This document shows, one piece after another, positions 36,640 through 46,757 of a DNA stretch of 64,000 nucleotides; positions within the stretch are counted from its first letter, which is position 1; every line of letters starts with the position of its first letter. The DNA comes from Spirosoma spitsbergense DSM 19989. GTDB taxonomy: Bacteria; Bacteroidota; Bacteroidia; Cytophagales; Spirosomataceae. The notes under the pieces are model-generated. The model saw only the letters and a program-made list of their open reading frames with translations. It did not search any database and was not told the origin of the DNA. Location: the NCBI RefSeq assembly GCF_000374085.1, contig NZ_KB893548.1:117858-181857 (forward strand). The letters run 5' to 3'. The translations under genes were made by a program, and so were the position numbers.

Positions 36640-38118
36640 ATGAATACGATAAACTTCAAATTGCTTCTTGGCTGCTCGGCACTGTTGCTGACCAGTCAGG
36701 CTTGTACCGATTTGTCGGAAACCACCTATTCGGTTATCCCGACCAGCGGCACGTTTGGCAGTACGCCCGGTCAGGCAGCGGCTCTGATTGGCCCACTTTA
36801 CAATGGCCTGGGTGACTACTACGGTAACATGTCTAACCTGAACACTACCACCGACGAGCAGATTGTACCGACACGCGGTGGTGACTGGAAAGACGGCGAC
36901 AACTGGAAACGGCTGTATCAGCATACCTGGAACCCTATTACGGACAACGGTCAGTTTAATGGTCCCTGGACCTGGTGTTACAACAACATCACCAGTATCA
37001 ACCAGCAGTTAGGCACCATTACGGATGCCAAGACGAAGGCTGAGTTGCGGGCATTGCGGGCGTTTTTCCACTATCAGGCTATGGATTTGTTTGGCAATGT
37101 CATCATCTCCGATGCCGTAGGAACGGCTACACCCAAGCAAAACACCCGGGCTGAAGTATTCGCTTTTGTTGAAAAGGAACTACTGGCCGTTTATCCCGAT
37201 TTGAGTGATGTATCGGGTGGTGCTTACTATGGCCGTATGAACAAATATGTGGCCGACATGATTCTGGCCAAAATGTACCTGAACGCACAGGTTTATACGG
37301 GCACCCCCCGCTGGGCTGATGCTATTACACGCTGTACAAGTCTTATTGCATCAGGTAAATTCCAGATTTCGGGCGATTACCTGAGTAACTTCTCCACCCA
37401 GAATCAGAACTCGCCGGAAACTATTCTGGCAACTCCGTTTGACAAGTCAAAACGGGGTGGGTTTAACGTTCAGATGAAGACACTGCACTACCTGAACCAG
37501 TTGACTTACAACTTAGGTACGGCTCCCTGGAATGGTTGGGCAACGGTAACGGAGTTTTATAACTCGTTCGATGACAAAGACGTCCGTAAAAAGCAATGGA
37601 TTGTAGGTCAGCAATATAAAGCCGACGGTACCCCGCTAAAAGACGATGCATTGCCAATGGTATTCCGTCCCGAAGTAGAATCATTTTCTTTCGATGGCGG
37701 AGCATTTGGCCGCTTAGCCGGTGCCCGGAGTCAGAAATACCAGATTCAGGCTAACAATACCTATACAGATCAGGATAATGATTTTGTCATCTATCGTTTA
37801 GCCGATGTGTACCTGATGCGGGCCGAGGCCAATATGCGGTTAGGCAACATGGGGGCCGCCCTGCCCGATTTGAACATCATCCGCGCACGGGCTGGTATGC
37901 CAGCCTACACAACCATCACCATGGATGAACTGCTGGCCGAGCGTGGTCGGGAGATGGCCTGGGAGATGCACCGTCGTCAGGATTTGATTCGTTTTGGACA
38001 GTTCGGCAAAGCCTGGCGCTTTAAAGATGCTGAAGCGGACAATCATACAACGCTCTTCCCAATTCCAAAGGATCAGCTATCACTCAACCCAACTCTGAAA
38101 CAGAATCCGGGTTATTAA
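36640..38118 (+). CDS. SusD/RagB-type nutrient-binding lipoprotein
   Basis: A 492-residue surface lipoprotein that caps the SusC-like barrel and captures substrate. The lipobox is LLTSQAC with Cys22. The SusD family features are an N-terminal TPR-like helical region with LRALRAFFHYQAMDLFGNVI, and the C-terminal RagB/SusD signature (VIYRLADVYLMRAEANMRLG, NIIRARAGMPAYT, ERGREMAWEMHRRQDLIRFG, LFPIPKDQLSLNPTLKQNPGY). It lies 125 nt after the SusC-like gene, past a stem-loop, and is closed by a clear terminator. Confidence 0.95.
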   Translation: MNTINFKLLLGCSALLLTSQACTDLSETTYSVIPTSGTFGSTPGQAAALIGPLYNGLGDYYGNMSNLNTTTDEQIVPTRGGDWKDGDNWKRLYQHTWNPITDNGQFNGPWTWCYNNITSINQQLGTITDAKTKAELRALRAFFHYQAMDLFGNVIISDAVGTATPKQNTRAEVFAFVEKELLAVYPDLSDVSGGAYYGRMNKYVADMILAKMYLNAQVYTGTPRWADAITRCTSLIASGKFQISGDYLSNFSTQNQNSPETILATPFDKSKRGGFNVQMKTLHYLNQLTYNLGTAPWNGWATVTEFYNSFDDKDVRKKQWIVGQQYKADGTPLKDDALPMVFRPEVESFSFDGGAFGRLAGARSQKYQIQANNTYTDQDNDFVIYRLADVYLMRAEANMRLGNMGAALPDLNIIRARAGMPAYTTITMDELLAERGREMAWEMHRRQDLIRFGQFGKAWRFKDAEADNHTTLFPIPKDQLSLNPTLKQNPGY

Positions 38119-38136
38119 TAGCCACTTTATGCGTAT

Positions 38137-38169
38137 AAAAAAGCAAGCCTTTTCAGGCTTGCTTTTTTT
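38137..38169 (+). terminator. Rho-independent terminator after the susD-like gene
   Basis: AAAAAAGCAAGCCT (38137-38150), loop TTTC, AGGCTTGCTTTTTT (38155-38168): a 14-bp stem with a T run. It ends the SusCD unit before the FG-GAP genes. Confidence 0.9.
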
Positions 38170-38233
38170 GTTTAAGAGCTGATTAAAAGCTAATTAATTA
38201 CCACCAATGGACTAACCAGGCTTTATAATTCGT

Positions 38234-38241
38234 TACATTTG
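38234..38241 (+). promoter_or_regulatory. -7 box before the first ASPIC/UnbV gene
   Basis: TACATTTG fits TAnnTTTG. The -33 element is weak. It lies 65 nt after the SusD terminator and 85 nt before the start codon, which suggests a separate promoter. Confidence 0.5.
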
Positions 38242-38325
38242 TAGTCCCTTATTAATCAAATCAGGCATTACTGTTTTCTGCCCTTCGCTCTGCGAATTCG
38301 ATTTATTTTTCATGTACTTGTACTA

Positions 38326-41300
38326 ATGCGTATTAGTTTAATAATCCTGGCAATTGGCTTGATAGCCAGTTGCCGGTCAAAGCCGAAAACCCCTTCAGAC
38401 CCACTGTTCCGAACGCTGTTACCTGATGAAACCCACGTCGATTTTGCCAATAACGTTACCGGCGACCAGGATTTTAACATCTTCAATTATCGGAATTTCT
38501 ATAATGGCGGGGGCGTAGCCATTGGCGATGTAAATAACGATGGACTCTCTGATATACTAATGATCGCCAACATGGGCGATAATAAACTGTATCTGAACAA
38601 AACCTCCGTCGGCACCGGTAAAATTCAGTTTGAGAATGTTACTGCCAAAGCTGGTGTGGCCGGGAAACGAGCCTGGAGCACAGGAGCAACCTTTGCTGAT
38701 GTAAACGGGGATGGACGGCTGGACCTGTATGTATGTAACGCCGGCAATCGTGATGGCGACGACCGGGCCAACGAACTCTTCATCAATAATGGCAATGATG
38801 CCAGTGGGGTGCCCACCTTCACAGAGCGGGCCGCAGAATATGGTTTGAATGATCGGGGTTATTCCACCCACGCGGCTTTCTTTGACTACGACCGCGATGG
38901 GGATCTCGATATGTATTTGCTCAATAACAGTTTTATGCCCGTTGGGCGCCTGGCTTATGCCAACTTACGGGCGCAGCGGGATTCATTGGGGGGGCATAAG
39001 CTCTTCCGGAACATGACCGTTGAGAATAGTAAGAGTAATGGGAAAACGGCGACTGTTTTTGTTGATGTATCGGAACAGGCCGGTATTTACGGAAGCCTGA
39101 TTGGCTTTGGCCTGGGCATTACCATTGGCGATGTGAATGACGATAACTGGATGGATATTTACATCTCCAATGATTTCTATGAACGCGATTACCTGTACAT
39201 CAATAATCACGACGGTACATTCCGGGAGTCTATAAAAGAGGCAATGCCCCACACTAGCTTATCATCGATGGGGGCTGATGTGGCCGACGTCAATAACGAT
39301 GGTAAACTCGATATTTTCATAACGGACATGCTTCCTGGCAACGACCGACGGTTGAAAAAAACGTCTACGTTTGAAGGGCATGACCTGGAGAAGATAAAAG
39401 TTGACCGCGATTTCCACTATCAGATTATGCAGAATATGCTGCACCTGAACCAGGGAAATCAGCCCGGCAATAACGGCCTCCCAACGTTTAGTGATGTAGC
39501 CCGGTTTGCCGGTGTGCAAGCAACCGATTGGAGCTGGGGTGCCCTGATTTTTGATATGGATAATGATGGGCGTAAAGATATTTTTGTCGCTAACGGCATC
39601 GCTAAAGACGTAACAGATCAGGATTTTGTCAACTTTCTGGCTGATCGGGAAAACATGGCGCAGATTGCCCGGCAGCGCAAGTTCAATTTCAAAGAGTTTC
39701 TGGATAAAGCATCGTCTGAACCGTTGCCCAATTATGCATTTCATAACGAAGGGAACGTTCAATTCAAGAATAAAGCGTTTGACTGGGGCTTGGCCGATCC
39801 GAGCTTTTCGAATGGGGCGGCTTATGGCGATCTGGACAATGATGGAGACCTGGATCTGGTTGTGAATAACATGAACGCACCGGTAGCTATTTATCAAAAC
39901 CTATCGGTTGAGAAGCATAAAACCAACTACCTGAAAATAAAACTGGAAGGAGCAGGGTTTAATAAAAATGCCATTGGTACTCGGGTATTGGTCTATCAGG
40001 CCGGGGAAATGCAATTACTGCAGCAAATGCCAAATCGGGGTTTTGAATCCTCGGTTGATCTGAACATGGTGTTTGGGCTGGGTAGTAATCCAACCATTGA
40101 TTCGCTCGTGGTTGTCTGGCCAACTGATCGAATGCAGACTGTGCGTAAGCCACGGGCAAACCAGATACTAACGCTCCGCGAAACGGATGCAGCGCAGGTG
40201 TGGAAACCAGCCGTTGTTCAAGAAAAGCCTGTTTTTCGGGATTACACGGCTGTATCAGGGCTAAATTTCCAGCATACCGAAAGCAATTTTGTGGATTATA
40301 ACCGGGATGCCCTACTCAAGCAGCAATTTTCTACCCAGGGGCCAGCCCTGGCAACGGGCGATGTGAATGGCGATGGGCTGGATGATGTGTTTTTGGGTGG
40401 GGCCAGTGGTCATGCAGGATACCTGTTTGTACAGCAACCGGGAACGGGACGATTTTTGGATAAAACGTCCGCTGTAATGAAGCAGGATACGGCCTCGGAA
40501 GCAGTGGATGCCGTATTCTTTGATGCCGATGGCGATAAAGACTTGGATTTATACGTCGTTACCGGTAGCAATGAGTTCAGTGCAGAATCCGATGAACTAT
40601 TGGACCACCTGTACCTAAACGATGGCAAAGGTAATTTTACGCATTCGGAATCGGGCATACCCAGTCTGAAACAAAGTGGCTCCTGTGTGGCAGCGGGGGA
40701 TTTTGATCAGGACGGGGATATTGACCTGTTTGTGGGTGGTCGACTCGTCCCCGGTCAGTATGGACGAAATCCATCCAGCTACCTGCTGTCGAATGACGGG
40801 ACCGGTAATTTTAAGAATTATACAAAACGATTCATACCCGACGTAGAACAGTTAGGTATGGTGACGGATGTTATCTGGGCTGACCTGAACGGTGATAAAT
40901 ACCCCGAACTAATTGTGGTTGGCGACTGGGCACCCATCCATGTTTTTGAAAACAAGCGTGGTAGGTTGAGTCAGAACCCCGAACTAACCATTAAGGATGT
41001 TCATGGACAAGTCCTGAAAACCAACGGCTGGTGGAATTGTATCACGGCTGGTGATGCCGATGGGGATGGCGATTTGGATTTGGCGGTTGGTAATCTGGGC
41101 CTGAATTCCCGGATTCGGGCTACCCAGACAACGCCTGCTGAACTTTACGTGGGTGATTTTGATCACAACGGTACAGTAGAACAAATTATCAATTGCGCGG
41201 ATGAAACGGGTGAATTATACCCGATGGTGCTCAAGAATGATCTGCAAAAAGAGATGCCCAGTATTAAAAAGAAATTTGTGAAGTTTAACGATTACGCCGG

Positions 41301-41745
41301 TAAAAAGATCAGCGAGATTCTGGATGAAGATCAGTTGAAACAGGCGGTGGTGAAGCAGGCATTTACCGGCGCAACTGCAATGCTGATTAACAATGGCCAC
41401 GGAAGTCTGACTTTTCAGGAATTGCCAAATGCCGCCCAATTCTCACCCGTTTGTGGTATTGTATTTACAGATTACGACCACGATGGGCGTACCGACCTGG
41501 TTATGACGGGCAACTTCCTGGATGTATTGCCAGAAATTGGTCGCTATGATGCCAGTTATGGTGTTGTCCTGCGGAATGTGGGTAAGGCTTCGGGTGGTGC
41601 AATTAAGTATGAGTCGGTTAACCCGGCTGTGTCTGGTTTCTTCGTGCGTGGTCAGGTTCGACATCTGGCGCAACTCGCCCAGGGGCAACTTATCCTGGCT
41701 AAAAATAATGATCAGGCGCAGGTATTTTTAATGCCCAAAGAATAA
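38326..41745 (+). CDS. ASPIC/UnbV FG-GAP repeat lipoprotein (CRTAC1-like), copy 1
   Basis: A 1139-residue exported lipoprotein (lipobox ILAIGLIASC). Many FG-GAP/VCBS blades carry calcium-binding loops of the form DxNxDGxxD, for example DVNNDGLSDI, DVNGDGRLDLYV, DYDRDGDLDMYL, DMDNDGRKDIFV and DLDNDGDLDLVV, predicting one or two beta-propellers. An ASPIC/UnbV domain lies mid-protein (QQMPNRGFESSVDLNMVFGL, then DSLVVVWPTDRMQTV). A second set of blades follows (DVNGDGLDDVFLGG, DADGDKDLDLYVVTGSNEF). Function is unknown; the family is often encoded with SusCD pairs in Cytophagales and is assumed to bind or process ligands at the surface. The neighbouring gene is a clear paralogue. Confidence 0.9.
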   Translation: MRISLIILAIGLIASCRSKPKTPSDPLFRTLLPDETHVDFANNVTGDQDFNIFNYRNFYNGGGVAIGDVNNDGLSDILMIANMGDNKLYLNKTSVGTGKIQFENVTAKAGVAGKRAWSTGATFADVNGDGRLDLYVCNAGNRDGDDRANELFINNGNDASGVPTFTERAAEYGLNDRGYSTHAAFFDYDRDGDLDMYLLNNSFMPVGRLAYANLRAQRDSLGGHKLFRNMTVENSKSNGKTATVFVDVSEQAGIYGSLIGFGLGITIGDVNDDNWMDIYISNDFYERDYLYINNHDGTFRESIKEAMPHTSLSSMGADVADVNNDGKLDIFITDMLPGNDRRLKKTSTFEGHDLEKIKVDRDFHYQIMQNMLHLNQGNQPGNNGLPTFSDVARFAGVQATDWSWGALIFDMDNDGRKDIFVANGIAKDVTDQDFVNFLADRENMAQIARQRKFNFKEFLDKASSEPLPNYAFHNEGNVQFKNKAFDWGLADPSFSNGAAYGDLDNDGDLDLVVNNMNAPVAIYQNLSVEKHKTNYLKIKLEGAGFNKNAIGTRVLVYQAGEMQLLQQMPNRGFESSVDLNMVFGLGSNPTIDSLVVVWPTDRMQTVRKPRANQILTLRETDAAQVWKPAVVQEKPVFRDYTAVSGLNFQHTESNFVDYNRDALLKQQFSTQGPALATGDVNGDGLDDVFLGGASGHAGYLFVQQPGTGRFLDKTSAVMKQDTASEAVDAVFFDADGDKDLDLYVVTGSNEFSAESDELLDHLYLNDGKGNFTHSESGIPSLKQSGSCVAAGDFDQDGDIDLFVGGRLVPGQYGRNPSSYLLSNDGTGNFKNYTKRFIPDVEQLGMVTDVIWADLNGDKYPELIVVGDWAPIHVFENKRGRLSQNPELTIKDVHGQVLKTNGWWNCITAGDADGDGDLDLAVGNLGLNSRIRATQTTPAELYVGDFDHNGTVEQIINCADETGELYPMVLKNDLQKEMPSIKKKFVKFNDYAGKKISEILDEDQLKQAVVKQAFTGATAMLINNGHGSLTFQELPNAAQFSPVCGIVFTDYDHDGRTDLVMTGNFLDVLPEIGRYDASYGVVLRNVGKASGGAIKYESVNPAVSGFFVRGQVRHLAQLAQGQLILAKNNDQAQVFLMPKE

Positions 41746-41814
41746 TGCAGAGTGGTATCGAAGCCACGTTCCACCCTGTATTATTTCTTATTCATTTTAC
41801 ATTATCCATTATAA

Positions 41815-44800
41815 ATGAAACGTATTTCTTTTATTCTGATCACTGGCCTGTTGGCGATGACAGGCTGTCAATTTTTTACATCAGAGAAACAACTATTTCA
41901 GACGCTTGACTCAACCCAAACAGGCATTGGATTTGTCAATAAGCTGCTGCCTGATGAAAAACTTAATATTCTCGATTATCTGTATTTCTACAATGGTGGG
42001 GGCGTTTCTGCGGGTGACATCAACAATGATGGTCTGATTGATTTATACTTTGTTTCCAATCAGGGCAAGAACAAATTGTATCTGAACCGGTCCACGCCAG
42101 GAAAGGGGAATTTTAAGTTTGAGGATATCAGCGCGAAAGCTGGTGTTGAGGGTTTTGCCGACTGGCAAACAGGCACCACAATGGCAGATGTTAACGGTGA
42201 CGGGCTGCTGGATATTTACGTTTGTGCTGTTGGTAATTTTCGGGGACTTGAGGGCGCAAATGAGCTTTACATCAACAATGGTGACGCAACTTTTACGGAA
42301 AAAGCCGCCGACTACGGCCTGGATTTTACCGGATTTTCAACCCAGGCCACCTTTTTTGACTACGATCACGATGGTGACCTGGACTGCTATCTGCTCAATC
42401 ATGCCGTGCACACGTCGCGTAGCTACGACCGCGTAACCGCCCGTAATTTGCGCCACAATGAATCAGGTGATTACCTATACGAGAATCAACTCGTATCGAA
42501 AAAAGGAAAAGCACCAGCCGGAAAAATAGCCCGATTTACCGATATTAGTGAAAAAGCCGGTATTTATGGTGCTCCTATGGGCTATGGCCTGGGCATTTCG
42601 GTGGCTGACCTTAACAACGATGGCTGGGAGGATATTTACGTTTCCAACGATTTCCACGAAGACGATTATTATTACCTCAACAACCATAATGGTACGTTTA
42701 CGGAGAGTGGGAAGAAATACTTTCAGCATACTAGCCGCTTCTCCATGGGCAACGATATTGGCGATGTCAATAATGATGGTTTTGCCGATATCATTACCCT
42801 CGATATGTACCCCGAAGACGAAACGATTGAGAAGTCGTCGCTGGGCGAAGACCCGCTGGATATCTACCTGTATAAGCAGGCGTTTGGCTATATGAATCAA
42901 TACAGCCGGAACTGCCTGCAGCTAAGTCTATCGGGGCAAAAATTCATGGATGTTGGGGCTATGCTGGGCGTAGCCGCTACCGACTGGAGCTGGGCACCCC
43001 TGCTGGCCGATTATGATAATGATGGTATCAAAGACCTGTTTATTAGTAATGGTATTGTCCATCGACCCAATAACCTGGATTACGTAAAGTTTGCCGCCGA
43101 CGATTCGCTACGGTATGCCATGGAGACCTCGAAGTCGCTGGACGACCGGGCCATCAAACTAATGCCGGATGGTAAAGTCCATAATTACCTGTATCGGGGC
43201 ACGCAGTCTCTCCACTTTGAGGATAAATCGACTGCCTGGGGCTTTGAAACACCAACCTACTCAAGCGGGGCTGTGTATGCCGATTTAGATAATGATGGCG
43301 ATCTGGATTTAATTACCAACAACATTGATTCTCCCGCCGGACTGTACCAGAATGATGCGAACAAACTCTTTCCTGATAATAACCACCTAACCGTTCGACT
43401 CAAGGGTGATTCCCCCAATACGTTTGGCGTGGGGGCGAAGGTTATTATAAAGTACGCTGGCGACTCACTCCAGGTGCAGCAATTGATGCCTACAAGAGGT
43501 TTCGAATCGTCGGTAGCGCCCGAACTTCTCTTCGGACTGGGGAAACGCACGATCATTGATTCGTTGATTGTAATCTGGCCAAACCAGCGCATGGAAATTA
43601 GAACGAAGCAAAAAGTCAATCAATTACTGACGCTCAAACAAACCGACGCGTTGTTGGATGGGACTTCGTACCGATATACCCACCCGGCTGGACAACTGCT
43701 TTTCACGGACGTATCAAAAGCGGACTCCGTTCCATACCGACACCACGAGAATAAAGATTACTTCGACTACGTTCGGGAACCTCTCATGCCGTTTCAAGTC
43801 TCTACCGAAGGGCCACATTTGGCCGTTGGGGATGTGAATGGCGATGGACTGGATGATATGTACGTTGGCGGGGCTAAGTGGCAGGCTGGAAGTTTACTGA
43901 TTCAGCAACCAGGGGGCAAGTTTAGCCCGTCTGTTCAACCCGATTTTTTGAAGGATTCAACCTACGAGGATGTTGATGCTATTCTTTTCGACGCCGATGG
44001 CGATAAGGATTTGGATTTGTATGTAGTGACCGGCGGGAATGAGTTTTACAATAAAATGCCCGAACAGTTCGACCGGCTCTACCTGAATGATGGCCGGGGC
44101 ACTTTCAATCGAGCTGCCAATGCACTACCACCCATGTACGACAATAAGAGCTGTGTCCGGCCCGCTGATATTGACCAGGATGGCGATCTGGACCTTTTCG
44201 TGGGGGGGCGTGTGGTAGGTTTTGGTTACGGGAAAGCACCTAACTCGTACCTGCTCATTAACGATGGCAAAGGGCACTTCTCCGACAGGACTGACAACTA
44301 CGCAGCAGGTTTGCGGAAAGTCGGTATGGTAACGGACGCCGTCTGGGTTGATTATGACGGCGATAAAGATATTGACCTGATTGTAGCGGGCGACTGGATG
44401 CCCATCCGCATTTTTGCCAATACCAATGGCAGGTTCGCCGAAGTAAGGGATTTTGTTGCTGACGAAACGCCACTGAGCGGCTTCTTTCAACGCATCATTG
44501 CCGCCGATTTTGACCGCGATGGTGATATAGATTTGATAGCGGGTAATATCGGAACCAATACCAAGTTGCGTAAAACGCCCGATTCACAACTGGCGATGTG
44601 GGTAAAAGACATCGATAATAACCAGACTACCGAACAGATACTGGCGTACAATCGTGGCAAGGAGTGGTACCCGCTGGCATTTAAAGATGAACTGGGTAAG
44701 CAGATGCCGGGGATTATCAATAAGCGGTTCACTGATTATGTGTCATTTGCCGGGAAACCGTTGAGTACCGTACTCAACGATGCTGAGTTGAAAGGAGCTG

Positions 44801-45207
44801 GTGAGTACACCGTGAATCAATTCGCTTCCGTTTATCTGGAGAATAAGGGGGGAAAGAGCAGCAAGGCAACGTTTGTTGTTCATGAATTACCCATGATGGC
44901 TCAGGTATCGAAGCTTTTTGCCTTAAAGGCTATGGATATCGATAACGATGGCGACCTGGACGTACTGGGCGGAGGGAATTTTTATGGTGTCAGTACCTAT
45001 CAGGGGCGATATGATGCCAGTTACGGACTAGTATTACGCAACGATGGCAAAGGTAATTTCAGTACCCTGTCGCCGGTGGATTCCGGTTTTCTGCTCAATG
45101 GTGAAATCCGGGATATCCGTTCTGTTCGCACCGCTCAGGGAACGCTGGTAGTGGTAGCCCGAAACGATGCCGGCTTGCAGGTTTTTAAACCCTTACTCGT
45201 GAAGTAA
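41815..45207 (+). CDS. ASPIC/UnbV FG-GAP repeat lipoprotein (CRTAC1-like), copy 2
   Basis: A 1130-residue lipoprotein (lipobox AMTGC) of the same architecture as the gene before it: FG-GAP blades with calcium loops (DINNDGLIDLYF, DVNGDGLLDIYV, DYDHDGDLDCYLL, DLNNDGWEDIYV), an ASPIC/UnbV domain (QLMPTRGFESSVAPELLFGL, DSLIVIWPNQRMEI), and a second propeller (DVNGDGLDDMYVGGAKWQ, DADGDKDLDLYVVTGGNEFY). It aligns with copy 1 through most of its length but with many substitutions, so the duplication is old. The 69-nt gap holds no terminator, so the two are probably co-transcribed. Ligand unknown. Confidence 0.9.
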   Translation: MKRISFILITGLLAMTGCQFFTSEKQLFQTLDSTQTGIGFVNKLLPDEKLNILDYLYFYNGGGVSAGDINNDGLIDLYFVSNQGKNKLYLNRSTPGKGNFKFEDISAKAGVEGFADWQTGTTMADVNGDGLLDIYVCAVGNFRGLEGANELYINNGDATFTEKAADYGLDFTGFSTQATFFDYDHDGDLDCYLLNHAVHTSRSYDRVTARNLRHNESGDYLYENQLVSKKGKAPAGKIARFTDISEKAGIYGAPMGYGLGISVADLNNDGWEDIYVSNDFHEDDYYYLNNHNGTFTESGKKYFQHTSRFSMGNDIGDVNNDGFADIITLDMYPEDETIEKSSLGEDPLDIYLYKQAFGYMNQYSRNCLQLSLSGQKFMDVGAMLGVAATDWSWAPLLADYDNDGIKDLFISNGIVHRPNNLDYVKFAADDSLRYAMETSKSLDDRAIKLMPDGKVHNYLYRGTQSLHFEDKSTAWGFETPTYSSGAVYADLDNDGDLDLITNNIDSPAGLYQNDANKLFPDNNHLTVRLKGDSPNTFGVGAKVIIKYAGDSLQVQQLMPTRGFESSVAPELLFGLGKRTIIDSLIVIWPNQRMEIRTKQKVNQLLTLKQTDALLDGTSYRYTHPAGQLLFTDVSKADSVPYRHHENKDYFDYVREPLMPFQVSTEGPHLAVGDVNGDGLDDMYVGGAKWQAGSLLIQQPGGKFSPSVQPDFLKDSTYEDVDAILFDADGDKDLDLYVVTGGNEFYNKMPEQFDRLYLNDGRGTFNRAANALPPMYDNKSCVRPADIDQDGDLDLFVGGRVVGFGYGKAPNSYLLINDGKGHFSDRTDNYAAGLRKVGMVTDAVWVDYDGDKDIDLIVAGDWMPIRIFANTNGRFAEVRDFVADETPLSGFFQRIIAADFDRDGDIDLIAGNIGTNTKLRKTPDSQLAMWVKDIDNNQTTEQILAYNRGKEWYPLAFKDELGKQMPGIINKRFTDYVSFAGKPLSTVLNDAELKGAGEYTVNQFASVYLENKGGKSSKATFVVHELPMMAQVSKLFALKAMDIDNDGDLDVLGGGNFYGVSTYQGRYDASYGLVLRNDGKGNFSTLSPVDSGFLLNGEIRDIRSVRTAQGTLVVVARNDAGLQVFKPLLVK

Positions 45208-45245
45208 GCAAGGCTGAGCGCTTATTTTTACCCCGAAAATTTCGT

Positions 45246-45253
45246 TAATTTTG
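45246..45253 (+). promoter_or_regulatory. -7 box before the haloperoxidase-like gene
   Basis: TAATTTTG is a perfect TAnnTTTG, 39 nt after the stop of the second ASPIC/UnbV gene and 57 nt before the ATG at 45311. No convincing -33 element. Confidence 0.5.
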
Positions 45254-45310
45254 TCAGCACTGACCAACCTTATTTGAGTTGGGTTCTCCTCTAACTTGTC
45301 TCTAAATTTT

Positions 45311-46666
45311 ATGAATCATACGATTCGCTTTGGCTGTTCACTCATGCTGCTGGCAGTTGGACTAACCAGTTGCCGTAAATCAGCTACACCAGCCGAATAC
45401 AACGCCAAAGCTGCCAACGTTGAATACTACAACGCGGCTCTGAATAAACTGACGGATGTCATCATTCATGATATTTTTTCGCCCCCCGTTGCCAGCCGCA
45501 TTTATTCCTACGCCAATCTGGCGGGTTACGAAGCCCTCACTCCGTTCGACCCACAATACGAGTCGATGGGCGGTAAATTAAAACGATTCCAGGCCAGCCC
45601 TAAACCGGAAGCCGGGAAAGAGTACTGCTTTCCATTGGCCAGTACGCACGCTTTCCTGACCATCGCCCGTGCCCTGACGTTTTCGGTCGACTTTTATGAT
45701 GAGTTTGAAAAGCCGTTTTACGAGCAGTACAAAAAGGATGGCGTACCCGATGATGTCTACGACCGGTCCATGGCGTACGGGGAAGCTGTGGCCAAACACG
45801 TACTGGACTACGCTGCCAAAGATGGGTATAAAGAAACGCGTGGTTTCAAGCACACGGTTACCAACGAGGAAGGTACCTGGGTGCCAACACCACCGGCCTA
45901 TATGGACGCTGCCGAGCCACAATGGAACAAAATACGCTGCTGGGCCATGGATACCTGTAGTCAGTTCAAGCCGCCCCGCCCATATCCGTACACCATAGCC
46001 CCCGGAAGCCCCTATAAAAAGGAAGTGGATGAGGTGTATGAAATTGGGAAGAAGATGGATAAGCAGCAGCAGGACATTGCTTATTTCTGGGACGACAATG
46101 CTTTCGTGATGAACGTGGCCGGACACGTCATGTTTGCCAGTAAAAAAATGACGCCGGGCGGCCATTGGCTGGCTATTGCGGAGACCGTTGCCCGTCAGAA
46201 AAAACTAACTATGATGCATGCTGTTGAGGCCTATGCGTTAACCTCTTTTGCCCTCAGCGATGCCTTTATTTCGTGCTGGGACGAGAAATATCGTAGCCGG
46301 ATGATTCGGCCCGAAACGGTTATTAACAAATACATGGACCCTAAATGGACGCCCTTTCTGCAAACTCCCCCATTTCCCGAATACACCAGTGGGCATAGTA
46401 CCATTACGGCAGCCGCAGCTACCGTACTCACAAACCTGATTGGGGACAACATCGCCTTCACGGACTCGACAGAGTTTAAATACGGCCACGGAGTTCGTAC
46501 CTATAAGTCGTTTAAGGATGCCGCAAACGAAGCCTCTATCAGCCGGTTATACGGGGGTATTCACTACCGCTCATCGCTCATGAACGGTCAGGCAGCGGGT
46601 GAAAAAATAGGCCAGTGGATCATTGGGAAAATCCACGCCCGGAAGGGTGTTGTAGCTAGTCGCTGA
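45311..46666 (+). CDS. Vanadium-dependent haloperoxidase-like lipoprotein (PAP2 superfamily)
   Basis: A 451-residue lipoprotein read from ATG 45311 (lipobox AVGLTSC); a TTG at 45296 is less likely. The vanadate/phosphate-binding residues are in order: KYRSRMIRPE (K-x6-RP), PEYTSGHSTITAA (SGH) and SRLYGGIHYRS (SR-x5-H). The last residue of the classical H-xxx-D pattern is Ser here. The protein should sit in the periplasm or on the outer membrane and either oxidise halides with peroxide or act as an acid phosphatase; sequence alone cannot separate these. It belongs to the gene run with the SusCD and ASPIC/UnbV genes but has its own -7 box and terminator. Confidence 0.87.
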   Translation: MNHTIRFGCSLMLLAVGLTSCRKSATPAEYNAKAANVEYYNAALNKLTDVIIHDIFSPPVASRIYSYANLAGYEALTPFDPQYESMGGKLKRFQASPKPEAGKEYCFPLASTHAFLTIARALTFSVDFYDEFEKPFYEQYKKDGVPDDVYDRSMAYGEAVAKHVLDYAAKDGYKETRGFKHTVTNEEGTWVPTPPAYMDAAEPQWNKIRCWAMDTCSQFKPPRPYPYTIAPGSPYKKEVDEVYEIGKKMDKQQQDIAYFWDDNAFVMNVAGHVMFASKKMTPGGHWLAIAETVARQKKLTMMHAVEAYALTSFALSDAFISCWDEKYRSRMIRPETVINKYMDPKWTPFLQTPPFPEYTSGHSTITAAAATVLTNLIGDNIAFTDSTEFKYGHGVRTYKSFKDAANEASISRLYGGIHYRSSLMNGQAAGEKIGQWIIGKIHARKGVVASR

Positions 46667-46682
46667 TAATTAAAAGCCGATT

Positions 46683-46721
46683 AAAAAAAGGTCTCTCTTC
46701 CCCGAAGAGAGACCTTTTTTT
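46683..46721 (+). terminator. Rho-independent terminator after the haloperoxidase-like gene
   Basis: AAAAAAAGGTCTCTCTTC (46683-46700), loop CCC, GAAGAGAGACCTTTTTTT (46704-46721): an 18-bp perfect stem with a T run. The A-rich left arm would also allow it to work in the opposite direction. Confidence 0.93.
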
Positions 46722-46757
46722 GTAAATGGCCCCTTAATTGTCCAAACCCATACTACT

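Noticed and set aside
39262..39897. 211-residue antisense frame in the first ASPIC/UnbV gene
   Set aside because: Produced by repeated Asp/Asn/Gly codons on the sense strand. Similar antisense frames lie in the second copy.
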